Assembly: GCA_051954235.1 (NCBI GenBank)
Contig: JBQCHY010000012.1
Span: 1 to 64,000, forward strand
Length of the DNA stretch: 64,000 bases
Source: 62-47 sp051954235
GTDB lineage: Bacteria; Pseudomonadota; Alphaproteobacteria; Rhizobiales; Xanthobacteraceae
Direction of reading: 5' to 3'
In this document: piece by piece, positions 8,993 to 18,505 of the stretch
How positions within the stretch are numbered: position 1 is the first letter of the stretch
Layout of the letters: every line of letters starts with the position of its first letter
Notes under the pieces: model-generated
What the model was told of the DNA's origin: nothing
The model's database searches: none
Seen by the model: the letters and a program-made list of their open reading frames with translations, nothing else
Program-made: the position numbers and the translations under genes

Positions 8993-10180
8993 TCATGCGC
9001 TCACGTCGTCGGCCAGCGAGCGGATCGCGGCGGCGGTGCCGCCTTCGCCGTGCGGAATGCGCAGCGCGCGCAACGCCATCTCCACCACGCCGAGCGTGCC
9101 GAGAATCATCGGCGCGTTGACGTGGCCCATATGGGCGATGCGGAATGCCTTGCCGGAGAGATCGCCGATGCCGGTGCCGAGCACCACGCCGCATTTACCC
9201 TTGCAATAAGCCTGCAATGCGACCGGATCGGTGCCGCCATTGACGCGAACGGTGCTGACGGTGTCGGAGCGCTCAGTTGCGTCGAGGATGTTGAATTCCA
9301 ATACGTCGCCTTGTGCCCAAGTATCGACCGCGCTGCGCACCGCGCGCGCCAGCAGGCGATGCCGCGTGAACGACGCCTCTAAGCCTTCCGCGAACAGCAT
9401 GTCGAGCGCCTTGCGCAACGCGAACAACAGATGCACCGGCGCGGTGCCGGCATATTTGCGGTAGTGTTCGAGCCCTTCGCGCGCGGTCCAGTCCCAATAG
9501 GGCGTGCGCAAGCCGGCATGGCGATGCCGCTCGCGCGCGCGGTCGTTGGCGGCGACGAAGGCGAGGCCGGGCGGCGTCATCAGGCCCTTCTGCGATCCTG
9601 ACATCGCGACATCGACGCCCCATGCGTCCATCTCGAACGGCATGCAGCCGAGCGAGGCGACGGTGTCGACCATGAACAGCGCATCATGGCCGGCGGCCTT
9701 GATGGCGCGGCCAATGGCAGGGATATCGTTGATGACGCCGGACGCGGTATCGACCTGCACCACGAGGACGGCCTTGATCTGACGTTGCGTGTCCTGCCGC
9801 AGTCGGGCCTCGACCTCGGCGGGCCGCACCGCGCGGCGCGAGTCACCCTTGAGCACTTCGACCTCGACGCCGGTTGCAGCGGCGGCCTCGCCCCAGCCGA
9901 TGGCGAAGCGGCCGCTTTCCAGCACCAGAATCTTGTCGCCGCGCGACAGCGTGTTGCTCAGCGTCGCTTCCCACGCGCCATGGCCGTTGGCGATGTAGAT
10001 GTAGGTGCGCCCGACGGTGCGGAACAGCCGCTTGAGATCGCAGAGCAACCCGTCGGTGAGTTGCACCATCTCGTCGGAATAGATGTCCAGCGCCGGGCGA
10101 TGCATCGCTTGCAGCACCTCGTCGGGCATCGTGGTGGGGCCGGGGATGGCGAGAAATTCCCGCCCCGCGCGAACGACCAT
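8993..10180 (-). CDS. Class V aminotransferase, serine-glyoxylate/alanine-glyoxylate type
   Basis: 395 residues from the ATG at 10180, supported by AAGGAAG seven bases upstream; the frame is open to 10279 but that part has no ribosome site. PLP-binding lysine is Lys198 in GSQKGLM, with Asp172 (VDTVAS) to bind the pyridine nitrogen. The opening AIPGPTTMPDEVLQAM is typical of the AGAT/SGAT group, which transfers the amino group from Ser or Ala to glyoxylate. The exact amino donor cannot be fixed from sequence. Confidence 0.85.
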   Translation of the reverse strand: MVVRAGREFLAIPGPTTMPDEVLQAMHRPALDIYSDEMVQLTDGLLCDLKRLFRTVGRTYIYIANGHGAWEATLSNTLSRGDKILVLESGRFAIGWGEAAAATGVEVEVLKGDSRRAVRPAEVEARLRQDTQRQIKAVLVVQVDTASGVINDIPAIGRAIKAAGHDALFMVDTVASLGCMPFEMDAWGVDVAMSGSQKGLMTPPGLAFVAANDRARERHRHAGLRTPYWDWTAREGLEHYRKYAGTAPVHLLFALRKALDMLFAEGLEASFTRHRLLARAVRSAVDTWAQGDVLEFNILDATERSDTVSTVRVNGGTDPVALQAYCKGKCGVVLGTGIGDLSGKAFRIAHMGHVNAPMILGTLGVVEMALRALRIPHGEGGTAAAIRSLADDVSA

Positions 10181-10345
10181 CGTGAGACTTCCTTGTTGTT
10201 CTTGCAGTCCGCCCTGCTTGGCACGGCGAGCGGGCGAATTAAAGCCTTTCCGGTGAATGCCCGATGTTGGCCGGAACATGGACGGGCGGGCTCAGTGGGA
10301 GATTTTCAGACTTTTGTGGAAGCGCTCGTCGCGAAACGATGCGTG

Positions 10346-10488
10346 CTCCCTCTCCCCGTAAGGGCGTTTACGCCCGTCTTCGACGGGCTATGGGGAGAAG
10401 GCTGGGGCGAGGGGTTACACCATTAATGATGCTCGATCCCCTCACCCGGAGCCTTCGGCTCCGACCTCTCCCCGATGGGGAGAGGTGA
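10346..10488. repeat. Two adjacent palindromic units of the CCCTCTCCCC/GGGGAGAGG family
   Basis: The 365-base gap 10181-10545 holds two hairpin-forming units: CTCCCTCTCCCCGT...GGGAGAAGG and CCCCTCACCCGGAGCC...GGGGAGAGG, with inner GGAGCCTTCGGCTCC. No gene is visible in the gap. Confidence 0.65.
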
Positions 10489-10545
10489 TGCATCGTCCGG
10501 GGCGATTCCACCGCCAATGGAAATGCTCCCCTCAGCCACACGCCG

Positions 10546-11331
10546 CTACTTGCGCAGCGTTTGGGCGATGGCTTGCCAGATCTGGTCCTTGAGCTGGATC
10601 GCGAGCGGGCTGGCGATATCGACGACCGGGGTGGCGTTTTTCCAGCAGTTTTCGACCAGCCGCAGCACCCAGACCTCGCCGTCGGTGTAATAGGAATCGC
10701 CCCCACCGTTGCGCCCGTTAAGGGTCGGGCCGACGCCGGTGACCTGATATTTCGCTGTCACCATGCCGGCGGCTTCGAGATCGGCGGCAAGTGTCGCGCG
10801 CTCGGCGTCGATATCGGGTGCGATGTGATGGGTGACGGCGCCGGTGTAGCGGCTGACGCCGACGCCGCGGTCGAAGGCGGCGTCGCCGAGCCAGACCGGG
10901 CGGTCCTCCGCGCCGCGCTCCAGTACGCGCCAGAACCGGACATGATGACGTTGATCGGCGCTGCCGCCGACCTGCTTCTCATAAGCCAGATCCTCGCGGC
11001 GCCCAAGGTAATAGAGGTTGCTCACCGGCGCCTCGCGATAAGGACGGCGGAAGATGACGCTGCCGGCGATGCCGATGCTGGAGCGGATCGAGATCGGTGC
11101 GGCGGGCGACCAGCCGGCTTGCTTCATCGCGCAGGCGATGTCGTCGCGCGAACCGATCAGCCCGACATTGATCGGATCGCCGGGAATGCCCTGCGCGGTG
11201 CGCGTCACCATCGGCAGGCCGGCAAGGCCTTTCTGATGTTCGTAATGCGTCCACAGGATCGGCAGCAGCATGTAGGCGATCAGCCCGTAGAGGCTGAGCA
11301 GCATCAGCACCAACAGCACGGTCTGCCGCAC
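10546..11331 (-). CDS. LssY C-terminal-domain membrane-anchored protein
   Basis: 261 residues with one hydrophobic segment at about 4-22; the remainder is predicted periplasmic. The sequence (INVGLIGSRDDIACAMKQAGW; later FWRVLERG, WLGDAAFD) matches what I know of the LssY_C domain (PF14067), whose function is not established. Start is a GTG; the in-frame sequence upstream is basic (SQTRRRHRRVR) and has no usual start codon, so the N-terminus is uncertain. Confidence 0.65.
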   Translation of the reverse strand: MRQTVLLVLMLLSLYGLIAYMLLPILWTHYEHQKGLAGLPMVTRTAQGIPGDPINVGLIGSRDDIACAMKQAGWSPAAPISIRSSIGIAGSVIFRRPYREAPVSNLYYLGRREDLAYEKQVGGSADQRHHVRFWRVLERGAEDRPVWLGDAAFDRGVGVSRYTGAVTHHIAPDIDAERATLAADLEAAGMVTAKYQVTGVGPTLNGRNGGGDSYYTDGEVWVLRLVENCWKNATPVVDIASPLAIQLKDQIWQAIAQTLRK

Positions 11332-11440
11332 GCGGCGATGCCGGCGTCGCGTCTGCGAAACACGATCGTTGTCATCAGAGGCGATCAGCTTGCCAGCCCG
11401 TTGTTGCGCGCCGCGATGCGCTCATGGAGGCGCGACGCTG

Positions 11441-12172
11441 TCACCGCCGCGTTTCGCGACAACCGGCGTCCTCGGCATCTTCCACCGAGCAGAACCAACG
11501 CGTGCCCTTGCTCACCTTCATCTTGATCTGGGCATACCAGCGGCTGGTCGGAAGATGATAGATGCACTGGCCCGAGGTGTTAACGTTGCCCTTGATGCGG
11601 CAGGCAGGCGACGGCGGCAGTGGTCCGGACGCCGACGCCAGCAGCAGGCGTCGCACGTTTTCCTTCGGCTTGGCCGCGCCGAGGATCGGCGCGTGTTTCT
11701 TGCGGACGCGCCAATCCGCTGGCGCGAAGAATGCGCCCTGCCACAGGCCGGCGTTGGCGGCTTGCGCCTGTTTCTGCTCGGCCTCGTAAGTGTGCGCGCC
11801 GCGAAACGCCAGCGCCCAGCCGCTATGCACCAGCCACTTGTGAATGTCCTCGCCGTCGACCGTGCATTTCGCCAGCGTGCGGGCGCGGCGATCGAGCCGC
11901 ATCAGGTGGCAGGTCCACGGTTTGTTGCCGACGAAACCCGCCAGCGCGTCGTGCGCGGCGATGCCGCACTTCCACGGCGCGCCCTTGGCATCGAGGCACA
12001 GTTGCTGAAGCGCGGGCGCATCGATGCCGGCGAGCTTGATGCGGATGTTGTTGATGCTGATCTGGTCGGCAGTTTGAATTTTTGGAACGCCGGTGATGTC
12101 CGCCGCGCGCGCGGCCACAGTCGATGCGATCAGCGCCAGCATCGCTGTGGCGAAGGAAATCGATTTCAACAT
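11441..12172 (-). CDS. Secreted staphylococcal-nuclease-fold protein, divergent active site
   Basis: 243 residues from the ATG at 12172, with a signal peptide ending near residue 23 (VAARA/AD). The SNase fold is visible: LAGIDAP, CTVDGEDIHKWLVHSGWAL, then LWQGAF..PADWR. The usual (R)xxGIDAPE core reads KLAGIDAPA, so the arginine and the general-base glutamate of the classical enzyme are replaced by Lys and Ala. The second arginine (RARTLAKC) is retained. A Cys-rich tail follows. Nuclease activity is therefore doubtful. The frame extends upstream to 12379 but overlaps the next gene. Confidence 0.72.
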   Translation of the reverse strand: MLKSISFATAMLALIASTVAARAADITGVPKIQTADQISINNIRIKLAGIDAPALQQLCLDAKGAPWKCGIAAHDALAGFVGNKPWTCHLMRLDRRARTLAKCTVDGEDIHKWLVHSGWALAFRGAHTYEAEQKQAQAANAGLWQGAFFAPADWRVRKKHAPILGAAKPKENVRRLLLASASGPLPPSPACRIKGNVNTSGQCIYHLPTSRWYAQIKMKVSKGTRWFCSVEDAEDAGCRETRR

Positions 12173-12267
12173 CAACAAGATTCGCTCGCAGAGGTCATGC
12201 CGCGCCATTTTGGCGGCCATCGCGCGGCCGTGCAAGGCAGGGTGGCGGTTCGCGCAATTGGAAACGC

Positions 12268-14010
12268 TCACGAGATCGTCATCGCGCGCCGTGCCAGCGC
12301 GAGACCCATCAGTACGAAGGCGGACGTCACTTCCGGCCCGCCGACCAGAATGCGCGTCGGCGTTTTCATCTTGTTCCATTCATAAGCCTTGAACGGACCG
12401 CGCCGCCCGCCTTCGCCGCGCTCGCGGATGATGACGTGAAGCGGCGTCGTAAACGCCGCGCGTTCCGCGCCGAGATGACCGAGCGCGATCAACGCCAGGG
12501 CTGCGTCGAACGGATTCATCTCATGGGCGATCAGATCGTCGCGCACGTAAGCGAGAACCTTTTCGCGAATGAAGGCGAAAGCGTTGTCGGGATCGATGGC
12601 GCGGCGCGCTGCTTCGGGCAACGTCATGAAGGCCGCGTAGCAGCGGCCGAAATAGGCGCAATACAGTTCCGGCAAGTAATAGATGTGCGAGCGCGGATCG
12701 GCGAACGCGCCGCTTTCCGCCAGCCGCCGCTGGAAGGCGACGATGCCGTGGGTCACCGCGAGCCGCGCCGGCGTCTCGACGATCTTCCAGCGCGCGCAGT
12801 TGCGGAACGAAACCTCGAGCACGTCGAGATTGAGCGTCGGATCGAGATCGTTGCCGTAGGGTCGGTCGCCGTTGAGGTTGTCGATCCACGTCACGATGCC
12901 GCCGCGGTAATCGACGTGATCGTTGAGAGGCACGGTCACCGGAGATTCGTTGACGCCGTCCTGCACCTGATAGCCGGCGTAGAAATCCACCAATGGCTGG
13001 TCAAGCAATGGATCGCCGCGCCCTGCCTGCAACGCCGCCGAGAACGAGCAGGCGGTGGTGTCGCAATCCGGCACGTAGATGCCGAAGCCTAGGTCCTGCT
13101 TGATCTGCGCGAAGAAGCGGCTGAAGCGCGGATGCGGCGCCGGCGCCAGCGCGGTGATGACGTCGAAGGTTTTTCCGTCGCGCCCGTGGACGGTCTCGCG
13201 GCTCGGCCCGAGGCAGAATTCGGCCATCGCGTCGATCGCCGCGCGCGCCGAGGTGCGTTCGTCCGGCGAAGCCAGGCCGGTTTCGAGATAGCTCAGCAAT
13301 GCCTCGATGAAGAACGCATCGTAATAGGCCGAGCGATGGCGGATCTGCACCGGCTCCCACATCGGTTCGGCGATGCCCGTCCACGGCGGATTGATCAACT
13401 GCCCCGCCGGGGAGCGCGCGATGAACACCCGCGCCAGATTAAACAGCAGCGTCGAATTCTTGTAACCGCGCGCGTCGAGGCCGGTCAGCGCCGCGAGGAA
13501 ATCCGCGCCGCGCACGTCCGGATCGCCGATCAGGTTGAAGGCGGCGTAGGTCGGCAGAAAGCCGTTCTTCGCATAGGAGCGCAGCAGATGCTGACCGCAG
13601 GTGCGGATGGTCGCGTCGATCTCGCTCATCGCCGGCGCATCGCGGGGGGCGGCAAGCGGCTTCGGCTGCGGATGCGAGAGCCGCAGCGTATCGACCAGTT
13701 CGGCGACCGGCTGGCCGATCGCGGCCCAATCGGGTGCGCTGTCGTCGCGGGCGCGGGTCAGCGCCGCACGCAGCGCGTCGAGGCGATTGCTGTCGCGCAG
13801 TTCGGGCAGGCCCGCGCGCCGCAGCAGCGGCCGCAGCGCCGGATTGCCCAGCGCGGTCCGATAGAATTTCGCGAGATGCGCATCGCCGGGCGGATGGTGG
13901 CCGCCGGTGCCGCGCAGCAGCGGGTCGCAGACGTCGTAGAGGGAAGGGCCTTCCTTGCCGGCCGTGAGCGCGCGGAAGGTGGCGCCGGCGAAATACCGCA
14001 CATCCGTCAA
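12268..14010 (-). CDS. Unrecognised 580-residue protein, mostly alpha-helical
   Basis: I do not recognise this protein. It has no signal peptide. The central and C-terminal parts repeat short helical segments with aromatic/acidic motifs (HSAYYDAFFIEALLSYLE-like; YYLPELYCAYFGRCYAAF) that resemble an alpha/alpha-toroid fold of the kind found in terpenoid cyclases and some glycan-active proteins, but no catalytic motif is clear. Codon use and frame integrity are those of a real gene. It is 95 bases upstream of the nuclease-like gene and may be cotranscribed with it. Confidence 0.6.
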   Translation of the reverse strand: MTDVRYFAGATFRALTAGKEGPSLYDVCDPLLRGTGGHHPPGDAHLAKFYRTALGNPALRPLLRRAGLPELRDSNRLDALRAALTRARDDSAPDWAAIGQPVAELVDTLRLSHPQPKPLAAPRDAPAMSEIDATIRTCGQHLLRSYAKNGFLPTYAAFNLIGDPDVRGADFLAALTGLDARGYKNSTLLFNLARVFIARSPAGQLINPPWTGIAEPMWEPVQIRHRSAYYDAFFIEALLSYLETGLASPDERTSARAAIDAMAEFCLGPSRETVHGRDGKTFDVITALAPAPHPRFSRFFAQIKQDLGFGIYVPDCDTTACSFSAALQAGRGDPLLDQPLVDFYAGYQVQDGVNESPVTVPLNDHVDYRGGIVTWIDNLNGDRPYGNDLDPTLNLDVLEVSFRNCARWKIVETPARLAVTHGIVAFQRRLAESGAFADPRSHIYYLPELYCAYFGRCYAAFMTLPEAARRAIDPDNAFAFIREKVLAYVRDDLIAHEMNPFDAALALIALGHLGAERAAFTTPLHVIIRERGEGGRRGPFKAYEWNKMKTPTRILVGGPEVTSAFVLMGLALARRAMTIS

Positions 14011-14316
14011 TGGTGTTCCGCCCCTTTGTCCCCGCCCGAATCATCGATGTCGGCCGCCGGAATGATGGCCCGCGCGGCCTGCGAACCCGAGAGGCTGTCA
14101 TGAAGCGGGCGGCATTTCAAATGTGATGCCCATAGGGACGGTATTCGACAAATGGTCGAGGCGTCACGGAACGACGGACGATCGTAACGCTTTGTTATAC
14201 CGCAGTGCCGCAAATCGAGCACAATTGAACGTCAAGACCTCCGCGATCCACATAACCGATGCGAGTACTGGCGCGTTATGACGACGCGACGGATGACGAC
14301 GGGACCCTGTACGGCC
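14011..14316. other. Divergent intergenic region
   Basis: 306 bases between the minus-strand 580-residue gene and the plus-strand pseudo-caspase gene. It should contain both promoters. I see no convincing operator, repeat or RNA gene in it. Confidence 0.5.
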
Positions 14317-15186
14317 ATGAAAATACGGAATTTTCGCGTATCGCGCCGGACGGCCACCCTGTTCGCAGTGATGGTCGGAACCCTGTCGCTGGCGATCGGC
14401 GCCCATGCCGCTTTGTACAAGCGCGCCGCCGATGCCACCAAGATTGCCGCGGCCGCCCCGGCCAGCACCAACGGTCCCGCCAAGGTGGCGCTGGTGATCG
14501 GGAACAGCCTTTATCCCGACGCCTACGCGCCGCTGGGCCAGCCGGCCAATGATGCCCGCGCCTTGGCCGCGACCTTGCAGCGCGACGGTTTCGACGTCGA
14601 AACGGTTGAAAACGCTGATAAAAGCGAAATGCGCGGCGCCGTCGAGCGGCTCAAGGCGAAGATTCGTCCTGACTCGGTGGCGATGCTGTTCTTCGCCGGC
14701 TTTGGCGTGCAGGTCGGCCGCGAGAGTTACATGATACCGGTCGATGCCGCGATCTGGAAGGCTTCCGACGTTCGCCGCGACGGCACCAGCATCGAATCCG
14801 TGCTGGCGGCGATGAAAGAGCGGGGCGCCCGCGCCAAGCTGGTCGTGGTCGATGCCTCGCGCCGCAACCCCTATGAGCGCCGCTTCCGGTCCTATTCCCA
14901 TGGCTTGGCGCCGATCAATGCACCGGACAACGCGCTGGTGCTGTCCTCGGCCGCGCCGGGTCAGGTGGTCGATGACGGCAACGGCCAGAACAGCCTCGTG
15001 GTCGCGGAATTGCTGAACAACTTGAAGTCGCCTTCGGCCGATGCCGCGACGGTTTTCAACAAGACCCGCGCGGCGGTGTCGCAGGCCTCGAACGGCAAGC
15101 AGGTTCCGTCGGTCTCGTCGTCGCTGCTCGACGACGTGCATTTCGGCGACACAAAGCCGGCTGACGTCGCCAAGGCCGGAAGCTAG
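14317..15186 (+). CDS. Exported caspase-fold (C14) protein lacking the catalytic dyad
   Basis: 289 residues from the ATG at 14317, chosen because it begins the signal peptide (basic start, hydrophobic core, AHA/A near residue 31). The caspase-p20-like order is clear: KVALVIGNSLYP (56-67), ND.RALAATLQRDGFDV, then MLFFAGFGVQ and YMIPVDA, then LVVVDASRRNPYERR. In active family members the core reads GHG and DAC. Here the His is Phe129 and the Cys is Ser181, so it is a pseudo-protease. A paralogue with the same two changes is encoded at 24160-25620. Confidence 0.85.
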   Translation: MKIRNFRVSRRTATLFAVMVGTLSLAIGAHAALYKRAADATKIAAAAPASTNGPAKVALVIGNSLYPDAYAPLGQPANDARALAATLQRDGFDVETVENADKSEMRGAVERLKAKIRPDSVAMLFFAGFGVQVGRESYMIPVDAAIWKASDVRRDGTSIESVLAAMKERGARAKLVVVDASRRNPYERRFRSYSHGLAPINAPDNALVLSSAAPGQVVDDGNGQNSLVVAELLNNLKSPSADAATVFNKTRAAVSQASNGKQVPSVSSSLLDDVHFGDTKPADVAKAGS

Positions 15187-15210
15187 AAGCACGTAGATTC
15201 AAATCCGATC

Positions 15211-15302
15211 CGTCATGCCCGGCCTTGTGCCGGGTATCCACGTCTTAAAGGGCCGTTCAGTGAGAAAGACGCGGATGGCCGGGACAAGCCCCGGCCATGA
15301 CG
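15211..15302. repeat. Palindromic repeat, family CGTCATGCCCGG...CCGGCCATGACG
   Basis: Complementary ends with inner ATCCACGTCTT / AAGACGCGGAT arms. Related copies are at 27586-27672, 34272-34361, 36133-36220, 39331-39419 and 49142-49257. It lies between convergent genes and may act as a bidirectional terminator. Confidence 0.85.
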
Positions 15303-15380
15303 ATGTTGAGTTTCGAACCATGTTGCTCTGAATTTCCAGCAAGGCCGAATTAGCAACCAATTCGCCGCGCGCGATGTCGC

Positions 15381-16289
15381 TTATTTCTTCGCGGCGTCGG
15401 CCACGATCGGCCGCACCGGGTCGCCCTCGCGCAGCAATGCGCCGGCACGCGCCACCACCGTCTCGCCCTCCGACAGGCCGTCGCGGATTTCGACCCGTCC
15501 GCCTGAGATCAGGCCGGTTTCGACCCGCCGGGTTTCCACCCGGTCGCGTCGCACCACCTGCACCACGGTGCCGGCGCTGCTGTAGAGGATCGCGGTCAGC
15601 GGCACCGAGACGCCGCAGCTTTCCCCGGTTTTGATCGAGGCTCGCCCCGATGCGTTGACCAGCAGGGGGCGCTTGGTCGTGATCGCGACGAACGCCATGC
15701 CGAGCTGGCTGTTGGGATCGACGGTGGCGCCGATCTGCCGCACCTTGCCTTGAAGGTCGTCGATCCCGCTGATCCTGATGGTGGCGGGCTGGTCGACCTT
15801 CAGCTTCGCGAGGTCGCGGGTCGATACCCGCACCGCGAGGTCGAACTCGTTGCCGGTGATGATGTTGAACAGCGCGTCGCCCTTGCCGGAGGCGACGGCG
15901 CCGACCACGGCGGTCGATGCGCTGACCAGTCCGGCGGCTGGCGCCTGCACGTTGATCGTGTTGCTTTCGGATTGGCCGATCCTGGCCAGCACCTGTCCGG
16001 CGGTGACGGTTTGTCCGATATCGACCAGCACCTCCTGCACCTTCAGGCCGGGGCGATCCGGGCGCACCGCGATCTCCTCGCGCGGAATCAGCAGGCCGAA
16101 TGCATCGACGACATCGGAGAAGCACGATTTCGTGGTCGTCAGCACGGTCACCGCCGCGGCACTGCTGGGGGCCTCGTTGGCGGCAAGACCAGACTGCGGC
16201 AAGGCGCACAGCGCCACGGCCGCAAGCCACGCCCGCGCGGGACGTTCAAACCGGCGCCGGAACGACAACAGCGCGGCAATGCGTTTCAT
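15381..16289 (-). CDS. Orphan RND efflux periplasmic adaptor (HlyD/MFP family)
   Basis: 302 residues from the ATG at 16289, with a long N-terminal signal (to about residue 36, GLAA/NEA). Adaptor features: short hairpin with lipoyl-like half motifs (VQEVLVDIGQTVTAGQVLARI; VQAPAAGLVSA), beta-barrel and the C-terminal VETGLISGGRVEIRDGLSEGETVV. No pump gene is next to it. It is clearly a paralogue of the adaptor at 22407-23351: both carry CFSD at the start of the mature protein and SCGVS in the barrel, their only mature cysteines. Confidence 0.85.
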   Translation of the reverse strand: MKRIAALLSFRRRFERPARAWLAAVALCALPQSGLAANEAPSSAAAVTVLTTTKSCFSDVVDAFGLLIPREEIAVRPDRPGLKVQEVLVDIGQTVTAGQVLARIGQSESNTINVQAPAAGLVSASTAVVGAVASGKGDALFNIITGNEFDLAVRVSTRDLAKLKVDQPATIRISGIDDLQGKVRQIGATVDPNSQLGMAFVAITTKRPLLVNASGRASIKTGESCGVSVPLTAILYSSAGTVVQVVRRDRVETRRVETGLISGGRVEIRDGLSEGETVVARAGALLREGDPVRPIVADAAKK

Positions 16290-16413
16290 CAAGGAGATTC
16301 CGGTTGGAATGGAGAGAGTCGTCGCTGGACGGAGACTATTGAAGCTGCACGTCAGCGCCAAGGGGCGGTTTAGCCGCGCGTCGAACAGCCGATATGGTGA
16401 AGTTGCAGCGTCG

Positions 16414-18303
16414 TCAACGGCCGAACAATTGTTTGAGGATGCCGTTGATGGCCGACGCGCCGTCGCTGTCGTCGGAGCCTTCCTGCTTGTCGGGAGCGGC
16501 GCCGGGCTGCTGCGATCGGCCCAACCCTTGCCGGATCATGCCGCCCAGCGTTTCACCGAGGCTCTTGCCGGTCCTGCTGTTGGGGTCGGTGCCGAACAGA
16601 CCCTGGCCCAATTCACGCAGCTTCGCATAGGCCGCATCGGGATTGTCGAGGATGCCGGCCATGTCCGGATAGATCTGCGGCGCGGCCCACGGCCCCTGGA
16701 TCATCACCGGAATGCCAAGCCCGACCGGATCGGCCGCGCCGCCCTGGCCTTCGAGCGACATCACCAGCTTGGGCTCGACCCGCAAGGCGAGCGCCTTGCC
16801 GCCGAGATCGACGGTGCCGGTGCCGCGCATCCGCACCAGCGGGCCGGCGAGCGCGAGATCGTTGGTCTCGGCCTTGCCCTGCGCGATGCGGAACGAGGCG
16901 CTGAGCTGCGACAGGTCGGTGGCTTGCACCTTGTCGGCCTGCCAGCCGTGCAACGTGCTGCTGGTGAGCGAGCGGATCATCTGCGCGACATTGATGCCGC
17001 GGATTTTTCCGTCGCGGAAATCGAGGGAGGCGGCGCCTTCGAGGTTCGACATCATCGCGCGCGGGTCGGTGCCGGACGACTGCACCGCGAACTTCGCTTG
17101 CAGTTTGCCTCCGAGGTGGTCGAAATCGGCAAGCCCCGACAACAGCGGCAGCGCGCGGATGCCGGCCAGATCGCCTTGCAACGAAAGGTGTGGCGTTGCG
17201 CCGGATGCATCGAGCGTCAGCGTGCCGTTGGCGAGGCCGTCATAGAGGCCGAGGTTCTCGACCTTCGCTGTCAGAGTGCCGCGGTCGAGCGTCGCGCCGA
17301 GCGCCAGCGGTGCGACGATCAGATCGTCGTAAGCAAGACGCGCGGCGGAAATGCGCACGTCGGCATCGACATAGTTCAAGCCGCGAAGATCGAACGGCGC
17401 ATCGCTCCACGTCGCGGACGGTTGCGTCGCGGCTTGCGCCGGCTTGCCGATGGCCAGGTCCTGAATGTCGAGATCGAGCTTCACCAGCGGCTTGTCGGCG
17501 AGATCGACCGACGCCCATCCGGTGAACGGCTTGCCGCCGAACGAGCCGGAGACGCCGTTGATCCGGACCATGGCACCGGAGATACGAACGTCGGCCTTTG
17601 CGGTCAGCGTTTCGTTCATCAGGCTAGGCGCTTCGAATGTCAGTTCCATCGGCAGGTTGCGGCGCGTCGCCTCATCGACCGGTAGTTCCGCGCGGAAATC
17701 GAGCGTGAGCGCGTGCGGACCGCTTCGCGCAGTGGCGTTCATCACGAGTTGGCGGTCCGCGCCGATAGCGGCGGTGGCATCGATCGCCTCGATCCGTTCC
17801 TCGACCTTGTCGCGCGGGTTGGCGAACACCAGCGCGCCATCGTTGACGGTGACGCGATTGATCCGAACCAGCGGCGTGTCGGATGCGGATATGGTCGTCG
17901 CATCGTTTCCCGTGGATGCGGCTTTCAACGCCGTGCGTTCGCGCAGCAGCGGCAGGTACGCAATCGGCTTTTCGAGCGTAAGGTCGGTGACGATCGGTTT
18001 GCCGGAGATCAGTTTCGCGAACGGCATCTCGACGCGCGCTTGCGCGATCTCGATGCGCGCGGCGTCTTCAGAGCCGGCGCGCGGGTCCAGCGTGATGTCG
18101 TTCAGTGTGACATGGAACATCGGCCACAAGACGATGCGGGTGGTGCCCTTGATTTCGACCCGATGACCGGTCGCGCGTTCGATCCGTGCCTGGATTGCCG
18201 GCGTCATCACGAGTCTGGATGGAATGCCGACGGTGAGGACGATCGTGGCAATAAGGAGAACGATAGCCACGATCGCGGTGCCGGCGAGTTTGACAATTTT
18301 CAT
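16414..18303 (-). CDS. AsmA-family inner-membrane-anchored protein
   Basis: 629 residues from the ATG at 18303. A single N-terminal transmembrane helix (about 5-27) is followed by a long periplasmic beta-rich region. The N-terminal sequence (TGHRVEIKGTTRIVLWPMFHVTLNDI) and the C-terminal region (LTSSTLHGWQADKVQATDLSQLSASF) are typical of AsmA, a family now linked to lipid transfer and outer-membrane homeostasis. The frame continues to 18888 but that part is antisense to the CRP-like gene and has no coding character. Confidence 0.85.
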   Translation of the reverse strand: MKIVKLAGTAIVAIVLLIATIVLTVGIPSRLVMTPAIQARIERATGHRVEIKGTTRIVLWPMFHVTLNDITLDPRAGSEDAARIEIAQARVEMPFAKLISGKPIVTDLTLEKPIAYLPLLRERTALKAASTGNDATTISASDTPLVRINRVTVNDGALVFANPRDKVEERIEAIDATAAIGADRQLVMNATARSGPHALTLDFRAELPVDEATRRNLPMELTFEAPSLMNETLTAKADVRISGAMVRINGVSGSFGGKPFTGWASVDLADKPLVKLDLDIQDLAIGKPAQAATQPSATWSDAPFDLRGLNYVDADVRISAARLAYDDLIVAPLALGATLDRGTLTAKVENLGLYDGLANGTLTLDASGATPHLSLQGDLAGIRALPLLSGLADFDHLGGKLQAKFAVQSSGTDPRAMMSNLEGAASLDFRDGKIRGINVAQMIRSLTSSTLHGWQADKVQATDLSQLSASFRIAQGKAETNDLALAGPLVRMRGTGTVDLGGKALALRVEPKLVMSLEGQGGAADPVGLGIPVMIQGPWAAPQIYPDMAGILDNPDAAYAKLRELGQGLFGTDPNSRTGKSLGETLGGMIRQGLGRSQQPGAAPDKQEGSDDSDGASAINGILKQLFGR

Positions 18304-18432
18304 ACGGACGTCCCGCCTCGTGACATGATCGTCGGAACTAGAAATGTCGGCAGAGCCGCGCATCGGGTTCAATGCGCCGGCGCGACGCGATGTCCCGGGA
18401 GTGTAGAAATAATGCAAGAGGGCTGCAAACCT

Positions 18433-18450
18433 GTGTGACCTGTGACACAC
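18433..18450. promoter_or_regulatory. Inverted repeat in the asmA/crp-like divergent promoter region
   Basis: GTGTG-N8-CACAC lies 55 bases before the CRP-like gene and contains TGTGA on the plus strand. It could be an autoregulatory site, but it is not a full TGTGA-N6-TCACA match. Confidence 0.35.
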
Positions 18451-18505
18451 TTGCGTGATCCGCAAACGACATGGCCGTCCAGGCTTGCATCGGAACAGGG
18501 GAGCA

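Noticed and set aside
18451..18465. TTGCGTGATCCGCAA as a third TTGCG/CGCAA box
   Set aside because: The spacer is five bases rather than four, so the half-sites are out of phase with the two good boxes.
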